Assembly (NCBI GenBank): GCA_902476295.1
Contig: CABSDC010000004.1
Span: 1 to 64,000 of the forward strand
Length of the DNA stretch: 64,000 nucleotides
DNA from: SFTJ01 sp905210415
GTDB taxonomy: Bacteria; Bacteroidota; Bacteroidia; Bacteroidales; Muribaculaceae
Reading direction: 5' to 3'
Shown in pieces: positions 25,818 through 36,055 of this stretch (the stretch's first letter is position 1; every line of letters starts with the position of its first letter). The notes under the pieces are model-generated. The model was not told where the DNA came from and did not search any database. It was given only the letters and a program-made list of their open reading frames with translations. Both the position numbers and the translations under genes were made by a program.

Positions 25818-26657
25818 CTATTTGTTGCGGTAGGCCAATGGCGTCATGCCCGAACGCTGCTTGAAGAAGTTGGTCATCGCGCTTTGGTCGCTGAAACTTA
25901 GTTCGTCGGCTATTTCGCCCATTGTCATATCGCTTTGTTTCAGCAGGTTGCAGATTTCTTTGTAGACGAGTGTGGTGACGTGGTCGTTGACGGTGGTGCC
26001 ACTGATTTCCTTCACCAGACGAGAAAGATAGACGGATGAGATGTTTAGTTTGTTGGCATAGAAGCGTATCTGGCGTTCCTTGCGGAAATTGCGATATAGG
26101 TGGTGCAAGAAGATCTCATAAACCTCCTTTTTGTGTCTTAGGTCGTGAGAAAGGATGCAGGTTTCGTATGGCAGTTCTTCGATGATGAGTCGGAGCACGT
26201 TGAACATGCCGTTGATCATTTCAATCTTGTTGATGTGCTGGTGTCGCACAATGTCGCGTATGAAATGAAATATGTCGATTATGCTCTTGTATTTATCAAT
26301 AGAGAGGTGATAGCGAGTGGCTTGTGTGGTGAACGACTCGTCGATCAAGACGCATTCGGCCTCGAAGTCGCTTGAGATAGCCTGTAGCTTGGCAGTGTCT
26401 TTTACGGGAACAATCAGCAATTCGCTGCTTATTAGCTCTATGCTTTCGGCGCCTTTTTCGTTAAGCAGTATTTTGCAGGAGCCTTGCTTCACAAGCAACA
26501 GTTTGGTGAAGAGCGTGCGTTGTTCCACCATTTCTATGAAATCTCCACCATCGTCTATGGTAACAGAGAAGTGTGCGGCATAAGCGCCAAATATATCATC
26601 GAGATGATATTTGGTGGCAAAATCTTCTAAGTTGTAGACCGTCTGTTGTTTTATCAT
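25818..26657 (-). CDS. AraC-family transcriptional regulator
   Basis: The 279-residue protein has a cupin-like N-terminal ligand domain (QRTLFTKLLLVKQGSCKILL) and a C-terminal double helix-turn-helix: LNISSVYLSRLVKEISGTTV and MTMGEIADELSFSDQSAMTN, ending FFKQRSGMTPLAYRNK, the classic AraC close. It would bind DNA near promoters and respond to a small molecule that cannot be inferred. It is divergent from the LD-carboxypeptidase operon (300-bp gap) and could control it. It shares a strand with the defence operon but is separated from it by 650 bp. Confidence 0.9.
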   Translation of the reverse strand: MIKQQTVYNLEDFATKYHLDDIFGAYAAHFSVTIDDGGDFIEMVEQRTLFTKLLLVKQGSCKILLNEKGAESIELISSELLIVPVKDTAKLQAISSDFEAECVLIDESFTTQATRYHLSIDKYKSIIDIFHFIRDIVRHQHINKIEMINGMFNVLRLIIEELPYETCILSHDLRHKKEVYEIFLHHLYRNFRKERQIRFYANKLNISSVYLSRLVKEISGTTVNDHVTTLVYKEICNLLKQSDMTMGEIADELSFSDQSAMTNFFKQRSGMTPLAYRNK

Positions 26658-27029
26658 GCTGTCGGTTGCGCTCTATTAGTCAGTGCCAGAGAAGAATAGC
26701 CCCACAATCTGATGATGATGACGCATTCTTGCCATTGGCGTCAAAGTGTATGAATATTGGTTTGACAAGTTAAAGGTACTCATTTTTTAGCGAATCGAAA
26801 AACATCCGAAAGAAAATAATGCACGAAATCGTGCTGTAATGTGCCGGATTGTAGGGGTGAAAGTGCATATTGGTCGGAAATTATAAGTAACTTTGCGTGA
26901 GTGTTGTTGCTTTTTTTCGGGCTTACTACTACAGAAATTGTTTGCTGCCACCATGAGTGAGTGGCAATGCGAGAGCGCGAAAAGCAGGCGCAACGAGATA
27001 ATGGAAACTACAAAAAACTACAATCTACG
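26658..27029. other. Divergent promoter region between araC-type regulator and ldcA-like gene
   Basis: No gene is recognised here. A -7-like TAACTTTG lies at 26887-26894 on the plus strand and probably drives the downstream operon. A frame opens at the GTG at 26961, but its first 23 residues are charged and precede the true signal peptide. Confidence 0.4.
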
Positions 27030-28019
27030 ATGAATATAACTACAAGAATCTACATTACAATTATGGCTGTGGCGTGCAGTGCAATGGCATCGCTGGTGTG
27101 TGCGCAGTCGCTCGTACGACCTGCGGCATTGCGCCCAGGCGACAAGGTGGCTATCATATCGCCAGCCAGTGCGCCCGAACGGTCGTATGTCGAAGGCGGA
27201 GCCGAGGTGCTGCGCAGTTGGGGGCTTGTGCCAGTGTATGGCAAGCATGTGCTTTCGCGTAACGGCAATTTTGCCGGCACCATCAGCGATCGTCGCGACG
27301 ACCTTGAGTGGGCGTTTGCCGACGATAGCATCAAGGCGATAATGTGCAGTCGTGGTGGCTATGGCTCTATACAAGAGTTGGTGAAGACCGATATGAGCAT
27401 TCTGCGCAATAATCCTAAGTGGATAATCGGCTATAGCGATATCACCGCCATACATGGTTGTATGGTGCAGCAAGGCATTATGAGCATACATGCCCACATG
27501 CTTGAGCATCTCAATCGCAGCCAAGGGGCCGACTCTTGCGACGTGTATCTGCGCAAAATCATTTTCGGCGAGATGCCTTGCTACGAATTGCCATCGCATG
27601 CGCTCAATCAGCAGGGCGTGGCAGAGGGCCGACTCGTGGGTGGCAATCTCTCGTTGCTCACATCGCTCATCGGCACAAAATTCGACATGCTGCATCCCGA
27701 CGACAACGCTCCGTTGGTGCTCTTCATAGAGGATGTGAATGAGAATTTCGACCACTTGAACCGCATGTTTTATCAACTCATCGCTTCGGGCGTAATCGAC
27801 CGCGTGAAGGGTGTGATATTCGGCGACTTCTCAGGCTTCCGCCCAGTGGCTGGCTTCAGCACTGTGGAGGACGTGTTTCATAGCCTCGTGAAGGACTACA
27901 ACATCGCAGTGTGCTATAAATTTCCGTGCGGACACACCCGCAAGAATTTCCCGATGATTGAGGGCGCCAACGTTAGGCTCACGGTGAGTGAAGATGGCAC
28001 CACACTGCAGTATCTATAA
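27030..28019 (+). CDS. LD-carboxypeptidase, peptidase family S66
   Basis: LD-carboxypeptidases remove the terminal D-Ala from murein tetrapeptides during recycling. I place the start at 27030 (MNITTRIYITIMAVAC), giving 329 residues with a signal peptide ending SLVCAQ. S66 hallmarks follow: LRPGDKVAIISPASAP, IKAIMCSRGGYGS, the nucleophile Ser in IIGYSDIT, the Glu in LFIEDVNE and the His in FPCGHTRKNFP. Most LdcA enzymes are cytoplasmic; the signal peptide here suggests periplasmic action, as in several Bacteroidota homologues. It leads a three-gene plus-strand unit with the MscS-like channel and DUF2851. Confidence 0.88.
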   Translation: MNITTRIYITIMAVACSAMASLVCAQSLVRPAALRPGDKVAIISPASAPERSYVEGGAEVLRSWGLVPVYGKHVLSRNGNFAGTISDRRDDLEWAFADDSIKAIMCSRGGYGSIQELVKTDMSILRNNPKWIIGYSDITAIHGCMVQQGIMSIHAHMLEHLNRSQGADSCDVYLRKIIFGEMPCYELPSHALNQQGVAEGRLVGGNLSLLTSLIGTKFDMLHPDDNAPLVLFIEDVNENFDHLNRMFYQLIASGVIDRVKGVIFGDFSGFRPVAGFSTVEDVFHSLVKDYNIAVCYKFPCGHTRKNFPMIEGANVRLTVSEDGTTLQYL

Positions 28020-28039
28020 GAATAACCAAAAACATATAT

Positions 28040-30859
28040 ATGATGAAATCATTATTTTATCGCATAATGGCAGCCTTGATGCTGATGATGAGCATCGCTC
28101 CTGCACAGGCTGTGCTGAAGGAGAAAAACCTTGAGCAAACGCTCAACGTGCTGCGTGCCGAACTCGAGCAAAACTACAAGAAGCAAAAGGTTGTGATGAC
28201 GCTTTATGAGAAGCGCACTCAGGAGCAGCACGACCAGCTTGTGCTCACAATGCAGAAGTGCAATCAGATTTCGCTTATCCTCTATTCGCAACGCGAAGGC
28301 TTCACATTTGATATGGCTTATGCTTGCCAGCAAGCCACCGATATGTATAACAACACCAACATATCGAAACTTCCGTATGAGCGCATTCGCAAGAAGATGA
28401 AGGACGAGGTAGACCGCTACGACCTACTTATACAGTCGCTCGAAAATCTGCCACCTGCAATTGGCCGACATATGCACAGAGTGCAGCCTTCCGACACACT
28501 GCGCATGCACGAGATGCAGCGTCGCCTCGACAGCATCGCTGAGGCTTATGGCCAAGACCCTTTCACCCTTGATGCCGACGAGCAACAGGCGCGCAATGAG
28601 TGTGTGGTCTATGCCAAGGCGCTTCGCAACAATATGGTGCGCATGATGAATAAGATTGAGCGCGACACCAAGCACTATCAACACGTCAACAAAAAGGTGG
28701 AGGAACTCAATGCTTATGCTGTGAGCAAATATGAATATTTGCGACAAAACATATTCCTGAACCGTGGCGACAGCTATCTGAAACTGCTGGCTAATCTGCC
28801 ATTGGTGCTATATATGGTAAAGAATGAGATATCGGATAAATATGTGGCATTTGAAGATGTTGAGGGCAGAAGCCACAATGGCAAGGTGCACCATCACGAC
28901 TCGCACTCGCAATGGCGTGGCGTGGTGATTCCTATCACCTCGGTGTTTGTGCTGTTTTATGTGATAGTGTCATCGGTGTTGAGTTATATCGTCACCCGAT
29001 GGCTCTTGCCTCGTCGCATACGCGAGAAAGATGAATATAAGAAGAAACAACCTATCTTGCTGCTTGCGTGCGGATTCATCATCTTTATGATTTCGGTGGG
29101 TGTAGCTCGCACATTCTTGACAAACAATTTCTTGATGATGGCGGTTGACTTGCTGCTCGAATTCTCGTGGCTGGTGGTGTTCATCTTGCTGTCGTTGCTA
29201 TTCCGCCTCAATGGCGACCAAATCAAGGAGGGCGTGAAGCAATACGCCCCATTCCTCACGATGGCGTTTCTGGTGATATTGTTCCGCATAGTGTTTATTC
29301 CAAACAATCTTGTCAACTTGATATTCCCGCCAATATTGGTGCTGTTCACCTTTTGGCAGGCGATTATACTCCGTCGCCGCAAGGTGCAGATACCGGGCAG
29401 CGATATGGTGTATACCGTGATATCGCTTGTGGCAATGGTTTTAGCATGCGTGGTGTCGCTTGCAGGCTTCACACTGATGGCCGTGGAAATCATGATCTGG
29501 TGGACATTCCAGTTGGCGTGCATCCAGACCATCACTTTCCTTTTCGACCTGTGTAGCATCTACGAGACTAAGACCTTGTTTAAGCGTGTGCAGAAGGCTT
29601 ATCGCGAAAAGAACAACGGCAAACTGCCTACCGACAAATTGCGTGAAAACATCGCGAAAATCAAGGAGCAAATCACTGCTGCCGCTACCGATGACGAGGC
29701 AGACGCTTTGCGCAAGAATTTGGCTGATGCTGAGAAGAAACTCAATGTGCTCATTTATAATATCCGCGACAACATCAATAAGAAGATGCTCAAGGGCGAC
29801 TATATCGGTCACACTTGGTTCTTCGACCTCATCACCAAGGCTGTGATACCGGTGATGGGAGTGGTGTCGGTGCTGATGAGTATATTTATGGCAGCCGAGA
29901 TGTTTGATATGACCGACTTGTTCTTCAAGTACCTAAGCGTTGACTTCGTGTCGACATCGTTCTTGCATCTGTCGGCCATGAAGCTCAGCGTGGCTATTTC
30001 GCTGCTGTTTGTGTTTAAATATGCCAACTATGTTATGCACGCCGTCTATCGCGACGTGAGAAGCAAGCACAACGAGCTACTGATAGAGCAAGAGAAGAAA
30101 AAACAGCGCGAGCGTGGTCACCAAAGCGAAGAGGTGGTTTTGCCAAACAGCAATCTAACTCTCGCCAACAACATCATCACTCTGGTGGTGTGGGGCTCTT
30201 ACTTCATAATGATTCTGTATATGCTCAATGTGCCTAAGAGTGGCATCACCATCATCACCACCGGTCTGGCTACTGGTATGGGTTTTGCCATGAAGGACTT
30301 GCTTGAGAACTTCTTCTACGGCCTGTCGCTGATGACCGGACGTATCAGAATAGGCGACTACATAGAGTGCGACGGCATTGCCGGCAAGGTGGAATCAATC
30401 ACCTATCAAAGCACACAGGTTGTGACCCGCGATGGCTGCGTGATTGCGTTCCTCAATTCGCAGTTGTTCTCTAAGAACTTTAAGAACCTCACCCGAAACC
30501 ACAAGTATGAGATGGTGAAAATACCTATCGGCGTGGCCTACGGCGTGAATGTGCAGCATGTGCGTGAGTTGCTCATTGAGCGCATCAATAGTGTGATTGC
30601 CACTAAGCGCCATAGCGTGTCAAACATTGTGAAGGCAGGCACTTCGGTGAGCGTGGCGTTCTCGGGCTTTGGCGACAATAGTGTAGACCTTACAGTGGTG
30701 GTATGGGTATTGGTAGAGGAGAAGGCTACGTTTATCAGCGAAGCCAACGAGGCTATCTACAATGTGCTCAACGAAAACAATATTGAGATTCCATTCCCAC
30801 AAACCGATTTGCACATTCGCGATTCGGTGGTTCTGCCTATCGCTAAAGAAGATAAATAA
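28040..30859 (+). CDS. Large MscS-family mechanosensitive channel
   Basis: The 939-residue protein has a signal peptide (IAPAQA), a roughly 270-residue coiled-coil-rich periplasmic region (EKRTQEQHDQLVLTMQKCNQ), several membrane helices, a cytoplasmic linker with another coiled coil (LRKNLADAEKKLN), and the MscS pore and vestibule near the C-terminus: GLATGMGFAMKDLLENFFYG, RIRIGDYIECDG and VTRDGCVIAFLNSQLF. Size and layout resemble MscK/YbdG-type channels rather than minimal MscS (about 280 residues). It would release solutes under osmotic down-shock. It starts 20 bp after the LD-carboxypeptidase, a sensible pairing because both guard envelope integrity. Confidence 0.9.
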   Translation: MMKSLFYRIMAALMLMMSIAPAQAVLKEKNLEQTLNVLRAELEQNYKKQKVVMTLYEKRTQEQHDQLVLTMQKCNQISLILYSQREGFTFDMAYACQQATDMYNNTNISKLPYERIRKKMKDEVDRYDLLIQSLENLPPAIGRHMHRVQPSDTLRMHEMQRRLDSIAEAYGQDPFTLDADEQQARNECVVYAKALRNNMVRMMNKIERDTKHYQHVNKKVEELNAYAVSKYEYLRQNIFLNRGDSYLKLLANLPLVLYMVKNEISDKYVAFEDVEGRSHNGKVHHHDSHSQWRGVVIPITSVFVLFYVIVSSVLSYIVTRWLLPRRIREKDEYKKKQPILLLACGFIIFMISVGVARTFLTNNFLMMAVDLLLEFSWLVVFILLSLLFRLNGDQIKEGVKQYAPFLTMAFLVILFRIVFIPNNLVNLIFPPILVLFTFWQAIILRRRKVQIPGSDMVYTVISLVAMVLACVVSLAGFTLMAVEIMIWWTFQLACIQTITFLFDLCSIYETKTLFKRVQKAYREKNNGKLPTDKLRENIAKIKEQITAAATDDEADALRKNLADAEKKLNVLIYNIRDNINKKMLKGDYIGHTWFFDLITKAVIPVMGVVSVLMSIFMAAEMFDMTDLFFKYLSVDFVSTSFLHLSAMKLSVAISLLFVFKYANYVMHAVYRDVRSKHNELLIEQEKKKQRERGHQSEEVVLPNSNLTLANNIITLVVWGSYFIMILYMLNVPKSGITIITTGLATGMGFAMKDLLENFFYGLSLMTGRIRIGDYIECDGIAGKVESITYQSTQVVTRDGCVIAFLNSQLFSKNFKNLTRNHKYEMVKIPIGVAYGVNVQHVRELLIERINSVIATKRHSVSNIVKAGTSVSVAFSGFGDNSVDLTVVVWVLVEEKATFISEANEAIYNVLNENNIEIPFPQTDLHIRDSVVLPIAKEDK

Positions 30860-30886
30860 TCAGACACTTAATACCAGGGGGCACAG

Positions 30887-32170
30887 ATGGAGAAACTAAT
30901 GCAATATGTGTGGCAGCATAGGCTGTATGCGTCAGACGATATGGTGACCAACGATGGCAGGCGTGTGCGCGTTATCGACACGGGCATGCTCAACACCGAT
31001 GCAGGGCCCGATTTCTTCAACGCCAAGGTGGAGATTGACGGTCGCCTATGGGCAGGAAATGTGGAGATGCACGTTCGCGCCAGTGATTGGCGCCGACACG
31101 GGCACGACAGCAACCGCGCCTACGACTCGGTGATTCTGCATGTGGTGGAGAAGGACGATGCGCCGGTGTATCGCACCAATGGCGAGCGTATTCCGCAGGT
31201 GGTGCTGCAATGCAACCGCGATTTCAACCTCAGCTACAACCGACTGATGGAGGCTAAAACCGAGTTGCCGTGTGCCGAAGCCATCCCGCAGATGCCACCG
31301 TTGCTCATCACCGAGTGGGTGGAGAGCCTTGCTTTTGAGCGCTTGCACCACAAGGTGGATCGCCTTGCCGAACTATGCGAGATGTATCATGGCAGTTGGG
31401 AGGATGTGTGCTATGTCACGCTTGCCCGAAATCTTGGTTTTGGCATCAACAACGACGCTTTTGAGCGACTGGCTCGCTGCACACCGCTGCGCTTGCTGCA
31501 TAAGCATAGCGACTCGCTGCTGCAGATAGAGGCTATGCTGTTTGGTCAGGCAGGAATGCTCTCGGCTGAGAATCATCGCGACGACTCCTACTACCAGCAG
31601 TTGTGCCGCGAATATGCCTTCCTTGCCAATAAGTTCTCGTTGCGACCCATAGAGTCGCATTCGTGGAAATTGGCGCGGATGAGGCCGCAGAATTTCCCAT
31701 ATCGCCGCATCGCATTGTTGGCTCACTACATTGTGGGCGGTTTCAACCTGTTTGCCGACATTCTGGCGGCTGCCGATGAGGCTGAGTTGCGACAATTGTT
31801 CTCGGTGAAACTCTCAGGCTACTGGGCAAATCATTTCACCTTCGGCAAGGAGTCTACAAGCGATGTGCGTGCCATGAGCGACCGCAGCATCGACATTATT
31901 CTTATCAACACTGTGGCGCCGTTGCTCTATGCTCGCGGTGAATTGGTGCACGACTATCAGTTCACCGACCGTGCAGTGGCTCTGCTTGAGGGCTTGAAGC
32001 CAGAGAACAACTCCATAGTGCAGCAATTTGCCCATGCGGGGATAAAGTGCCGTGATGCGCTCACCTCACAGGCTCTCATAGAGTTGCGCCGCGAATATTG
32101 CGAGGCGCGAAAGTGCATATACTGTAAAATAGGGCACCGCTTGCTCAGCAAGGCTGCGCGTAAGCAGTGA
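30887..32170 (+). CDS. DUF2851 family protein
   Basis: The 427-residue protein matches DUF2851, a family largely limited to Bacteroidota: it begins YVWQHRLYASDDM, then VIDTGMLNTDAGPDFFNAKV and WAGNVEMHVRASDWRRHGHD, and ends in a cysteine pair EARKCIYCKIGHRLL. There is no signal peptide, so it is probably cytoplasmic. The early AGPDFFNAKVEI...GNVEMHV arrangement resembles a nuclease-like acidic fold, but no function is established. It follows the MscS-like gene by 27 bp and closes the operon before a terminator. Confidence 0.85.
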   Translation: MEKLMQYVWQHRLYASDDMVTNDGRRVRVIDTGMLNTDAGPDFFNAKVEIDGRLWAGNVEMHVRASDWRRHGHDSNRAYDSVILHVVEKDDAPVYRTNGERIPQVVLQCNRDFNLSYNRLMEAKTELPCAEAIPQMPPLLITEWVESLAFERLHHKVDRLAELCEMYHGSWEDVCYVTLARNLGFGINNDAFERLARCTPLRLLHKHSDSLLQIEAMLFGQAGMLSAENHRDDSYYQQLCREYAFLANKFSLRPIESHSWKLARMRPQNFPYRRIALLAHYIVGGFNLFADILAAADEAELRQLFSVKLSGYWANHFTFGKESTSDVRAMSDRSIDIILINTVAPLLYARGELVHDYQFTDRAVALLEGLKPENNSIVQQFAHAGIKCRDALTSQALIELRREYCEARKCIYCKIGHRLLSKAARKQ

Positions 32171-32180
32171 ATAATATAGC

Positions 32181-32226
32181 AATGGCTCTGCCGGTGGATG
32201 TCACCAAAAGCAGAGCCATTGTTTTG
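32181..32226 (+). terminator. Rho-independent terminator after DUF2851
   Basis: AATGGCTCTGC pairs exactly with GCAGAGCCATT and is followed by GTTTTG. It lies between convergent genes. Confidence 0.8.
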
Positions 32227-32257
32227 CCCTAATTAGGGATATTGTTGTTTAGTGCAA

Positions 32258-34444
32258 TCAGTTCACTACTATCTCATCAATGAAGAACCACGATGGGTAG
32301 CCCACGCCGTAGTGCCATGAAGGGCATTCGATGGTGCCATCCACTTGCACCTTGATGTAGCGTGCCTTAGCGGCTTTTTCCACCTTAAATTCCACGAACT
32401 TCACGCTTGGGTCGCGGTCTTCGTCGCGATAGAATTCGCCGAGAGGAGTGTATTTCTCGCCGTCGGTAGATACTGAGTATTTCACTCCCTTAGGCAATAG
32501 TATCCATTGTCCCAATTGGTGTAGGCAGTCGATGCTCACGCTGGTGATAGGCTTTTCTTCGCCAAGGTCAACCACAAAATCGGCATTCTTGCCTTCCCAG
32601 CCTATCCACGATTCCACGAATGTGGTTCCGCCGTAGAGGCCGTCGGTGAGTGCTGTTTCGCCCAACTTGGCATATTTGCCTGTAGGGCCTTCGATGAATG
32701 TAATCTTGGCGTTGGAAGCAAGATTGTTGGCACGACGAGCCAGATAACGCTCGCGATAGAGTCGGCAATAGTCTACAGGCGTATTGTTGCGCTCGTTGAG
32801 CGTAGGCACTTCAAATTCCACTGCACGCTTCTCAAAGAGATCGAGCTTGGCACTCACTTCATCTATGTCGGAAATGCCTTGAGCACGCTCAATCTCGAGT
32901 TCTGAGTATTGCAAAGGCAGACGAGTGAGGCGCACGCGGTCGAGGTATTTCTTGTCGTTGGCAACGGCAGCCTCGGCTTGGTCGAAGAGTTCGTTGTAGG
33001 CACGGCGGCAGTTGGCATTGAGCATACCATCCTTGTGAGTTACAGGCGAATCGTATATCCATAGATCCTTGCCGCTTGCGAGCAAAGCACCTTCGAGTTT
33101 TTTCTCATATTGATAGATGTATGGAGCGGCTTTGCCGTAATATCCATGCATAAATGTTTGCATCAGCGAGTCGCAGTCGAGGTCGGGATTCCACATCAAT
33201 TTGCTCACCATATATGAGCGCATTTCGGCGAAATCGCCACCGCGCGAACTTGCTATCTGCGAGAAGTGCATAGTCACGTGGTTTTTCTTAAACAGCTGGA
33301 TATTCTTCTGAATGATAGGGAAGTTAGGGAATGGTGAGAGGAAATTATCGAAATTGATACCATAGTCCCAAACAAAAATGTTGTTTGAAATCTTGCTCCA
33401 TCCCTCGAGTGCTTCCACAAATTCTCTGCCCGAAGCGTTGTCGGTCAAAGGCACTTCGCGTTTGCAGTCGATGTCGCAAAGCATGATGTTCACGTTAGGC
33501 AGTGGCTTGACGTGCTTAGGTGGTTGCATTGTGAAGAGATAAGCCAATGTGCTGAATTGCTTGTCAGGGAAGCGTTCGGCAAGACGGTTGACAAAGTGGA
33601 TAAAGTTGCCCGAGAGCGCGCCTTCATATTCGTCTACCTTCTCGCATTCTGGGCAGTGGCAGTTGGTGTAGTTGCCGTCGTTTTGGCTCACAGAAATCAT
33701 TGTTTTGCCAGGGTTGGCGCGGAAAATAGAGTCGATTTGTACAGCAGCAGCCTCAAACACGGCTGGATTGGTCAGACACCATTGGCTGGCGTGGCCAGGG
33801 CGGCGTTTGCCATTGATAAATGAGTAATACTCTGGGTGGCTTTCACCGAAGCGGTCAGAAGGCAGAATGCGGTTGAAAGTGTGTACCCAATTGTTGCCGG
33901 CAAACTCGTCGGCTGGCACCTCAAGGCGAAACCAGATGCGGTAGAGAGGGTCGATGCTTGTAGAGTAGTTTTGAGTCTGGCGATAGCGGAACGCAGGATT
34001 CTCGTGGCGGTTGATGTCGGGCAGGGTGATGGTAGACATCTTAGGCACGTCGAGAGCTCCGGCTGCATAATATGCCACACCAAGATAATTCTCAAGCAGA
34101 GTCACCACGCCATAGAGTGCGCCATTGTCGCCGCCACTGCTGATATAGAGTATTCCGCGGTGGCTCTCTAAGCGAAAACCGTCTTCTGTGAGGGCATCGG
34201 TATTGCCATAACCGATTGCCACGTCGCCATTGCGTGGAGCGCCCTTAATGATGGGCAGTTGAGCACCGCTGATGCGGCCTACGAAGTCTTGTAGCAGGGT
34301 AGCTGCTTTGCTGTTTATGCTGTCGGCATCGGCAGGTATCACTATTCGAGCCACAGCCTTGCCGTCTTTCACGATGGTCTGGTTGGCACAAGCAAATCCA
34401 GTAGCCAAGATGGCAACAAACAAGGAAATAATAGTTCGTTTCAT
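32258..34444 (-). CDS. DUF4838 glycosidase-like protein with discoidin-type C-terminal domain
   Basis: The 728-residue protein has a signal peptide (MKRTIISLFVAILATGFACA), an N-terminal GH20b-like domain (about 25-130, VARIVIPADADSINSKAA, YGVVTLLENYLG), a central DUF4838 domain (WVHTFNRILPSDRFGESHPEYYS, QWCLTNPAVFEAA, SVSQNDGNYTNCHCPECEKV) and a C-terminal F5/8-type carbohydrate-binding domain (about 590-728, ADFVVDLGEEKPITSVSI). The cysteines in NCHCPEC may bind metal. DUF4838 proteins are thought to be TIM-barrel glycosidases of gut bacteria, with specificity mostly unknown; amino-sugar or uronic-acid glycans are possible. It stands alone on its strand. Confidence 0.82.
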   Translation of the reverse strand: MKRTIISLFVAILATGFACANQTIVKDGKAVARIVIPADADSINSKAATLLQDFVGRISGAQLPIIKGAPRNGDVAIGYGNTDALTEDGFRLESHRGILYISSGGDNGALYGVVTLLENYLGVAYYAAGALDVPKMSTITLPDINRHENPAFRYRQTQNYSTSIDPLYRIWFRLEVPADEFAGNNWVHTFNRILPSDRFGESHPEYYSFINGKRRPGHASQWCLTNPAVFEAAAVQIDSIFRANPGKTMISVSQNDGNYTNCHCPECEKVDEYEGALSGNFIHFVNRLAERFPDKQFSTLAYLFTMQPPKHVKPLPNVNIMLCDIDCKREVPLTDNASGREFVEALEGWSKISNNIFVWDYGINFDNFLSPFPNFPIIQKNIQLFKKNHVTMHFSQIASSRGGDFAEMRSYMVSKLMWNPDLDCDSLMQTFMHGYYGKAAPYIYQYEKKLEGALLASGKDLWIYDSPVTHKDGMLNANCRRAYNELFDQAEAAVANDKKYLDRVRLTRLPLQYSELEIERAQGISDIDEVSAKLDLFEKRAVEFEVPTLNERNNTPVDYCRLYRERYLARRANNLASNAKITFIEGPTGKYAKLGETALTDGLYGGTTFVESWIGWEGKNADFVVDLGEEKPITSVSIDCLHQLGQWILLPKGVKYSVSTDGEKYTPLGEFYRDEDRDPSVKFVEFKVEKAAKARYIKVQVDGTIECPSWHYGVGYPSWFFIDEIVVN

Positions 34445-34702
34445 AAGGTTTTAGTTATATGTATGTTATGAGTAGTCAGTCGTTATGTATATGCAAAGAT
34501 AGTGCAAACCTGATTGAGAATGAAATAAATATTACGATTTCTCATTAAGTGGAAAGATAAGAAATAGAAATTTGGAGGGAATGGGCTTTAGTTGCTAAAT
34601 TTGCAAAATAATTCAATTTGGGCGCTGATGCAGTGTTTTGTGACTGTGTGGTAATGTGCTTATGAAAAAACGATTACTCAAATAATTTTACTTAAAACTC
34701 TT

Positions 34703-35848
34703 ATGACAAAATATTTAAAGGTGGCGCTATCGTTGGCGCTTGCTCTCTCTACGTGGAATAGCGCATTCTCTTCGGATGCGCAGGGTGATGCCGACATGCC
34801 TTCAGCCGAAAAGCAACAAAGCACTTCGTCGGTGAAAAAGGCGCTGCAGAGCACCTCGTTTGGCGGTTATGTGATAGGTAAGGCTTCTGCCAACAATCAG
34901 GAGGGCGCTACGCACTCCAATTTTGAGCTTCGCCTGGTGCGTGTGTATGCCAAGGGTAAGGTGCTCGATTTTGCTTATAATCTGCAGTTGCAGGTCAATG
35001 GCATCGGTGGCAGCGCTGGCGAAAAGGGTCCTCGCATAGTGGATGCTTGGGTGGAATGGCAGCGATTGAGCTATGCCCGCATCAAGTTCGGCCAGTTTAA
35101 GCGCGCATTTATGTTTGAAAATCCAATGAATCCATGGGATATAGGATTCGGCGCTTATGCTCAAGCCACATCTAAATTGTCGGGCATGTCAGACCGTTGC
35201 GGAGAGCACGATTGCAACGGACGTGATATAGGTGTGCAATTGCAGGGCGACTTGTTGCCATCGTGCGTCGACGGACACGCTTGGGTGCATTATCAAGTGG
35301 GACTCTGGACAGGTAATGGTATCAACCATGCCGACAACAATAGCCATAAGGATCTTATCGGTGGTGTGTATGTGTCGCCATTGAAGGGCTTAAACATCGG
35401 TTGGTGGGGCTGGAATGGCCGCTACAAATCATCTACCGGCATTACGGTCGACCGCAAGCGCTGGTCGGCTGGTGCAAGCTATCAGGGTGCATTCACCGTA
35501 AGAGGTGAATATGTGCACAGCTATGGCCATAAGGTGAGCGATTGGGATGCCACAAATGGCGTGTGGAATGGCTCTGCCAAGAGCGAGGGTTGGTATGTGA
35601 TGGCTGGCGCTCCTGTCACCCACGATAAGAAACTGCGCTTTTATGCCAAGGTAGACTCGTATTCTGATTATCTTCATCTCGACTATTCTACCACAAAGAA
35701 TATCTATGGGCTGACAGCAGAATATTGGTTTATGAAGAATATGAAACTGCAGCTCAACGGCAATGTGGTGAACGATAAAGCCGCAGAGCATAAGGGTAAA
35801 GACGGAAAATACAGCAACATCGACCTGCAAGTCTACTGGCGATTCTAA
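34703..35848 (+). CDS. Porin O/P-like outer-membrane protein
   Basis: The 381-residue protein has a signal peptide (ALSLALALSTWNSAFS), a short Ser/Gln-rich linker, and a porin O/P barrel with FELRLVRVYAKGKVLDFAYN, DAWVEWQRLSYARIKFGQFK and a final strand ending in YWRF, a C-terminal Phe as needed for barrel insertion. It probably makes a 16-strand channel for anions or phosphate. It is unlike the first porin in detail (418 residues, 11.1 kb), so the two are paralogues rather than a duplication. No operon partner is adjacent. Confidence 0.82.
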   Translation: MTKYLKVALSLALALSTWNSAFSSDAQGDADMPSAEKQQSTSSVKKALQSTSFGGYVIGKASANNQEGATHSNFELRLVRVYAKGKVLDFAYNLQLQVNGIGGSAGEKGPRIVDAWVEWQRLSYARIKFGQFKRAFMFENPMNPWDIGFGAYAQATSKLSGMSDRCGEHDCNGRDIGVQLQGDLLPSCVDGHAWVHYQVGLWTGNGINHADNNSHKDLIGGVYVSPLKGLNIGWWGWNGRYKSSTGITVDRKRWSAGASYQGAFTVRGEYVHSYGHKVSDWDATNGVWNGSAKSEGWYVMAGAPVTHDKKLRFYAKVDSYSDYLHLDYSTTKNIYGLTAEYWFMKNMKLQLNGNVVNDKAAEHKGKDGKYSNIDLQVYWRF

Positions 35849-35960
35849 TCAGTCACTGGAGCGCTCTATAGCAATCGGTAATTCCACTTTAATCGGGTTT
35901 AGAGTGGCTTTACCGCTCTGGCTGATGATATAATATGTAACTATATGATACCTAAATATG

Positions 35961-35998
35961 ACAGCCCCGGAGAGTGCTCCGAGGCTGTCATTATTTTC
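35961..35998 (+). terminator. Terminator after the porin
   Basis: GACAGCCCCGGAG pairs with CTCCGAGGCTGTC around AGTG, followed by ATTATTTT. Its stem is shared with the terminator at 14512-14533. Confidence 0.8.
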
Positions 35999-36055
35999 AT
36001 ATCATATTGAATAGCACTAAAAGTGCTTGAAGTAGAGGTTTGCTGTAAAACGTGA

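Noticed and set aside
32229..32240. Palindrome CCCTAATTAGGG as a third MITE remnant
   Set aside because: It lacks the CGG/CCG core and A/T duplication of the MITE ends; it is more likely chance.
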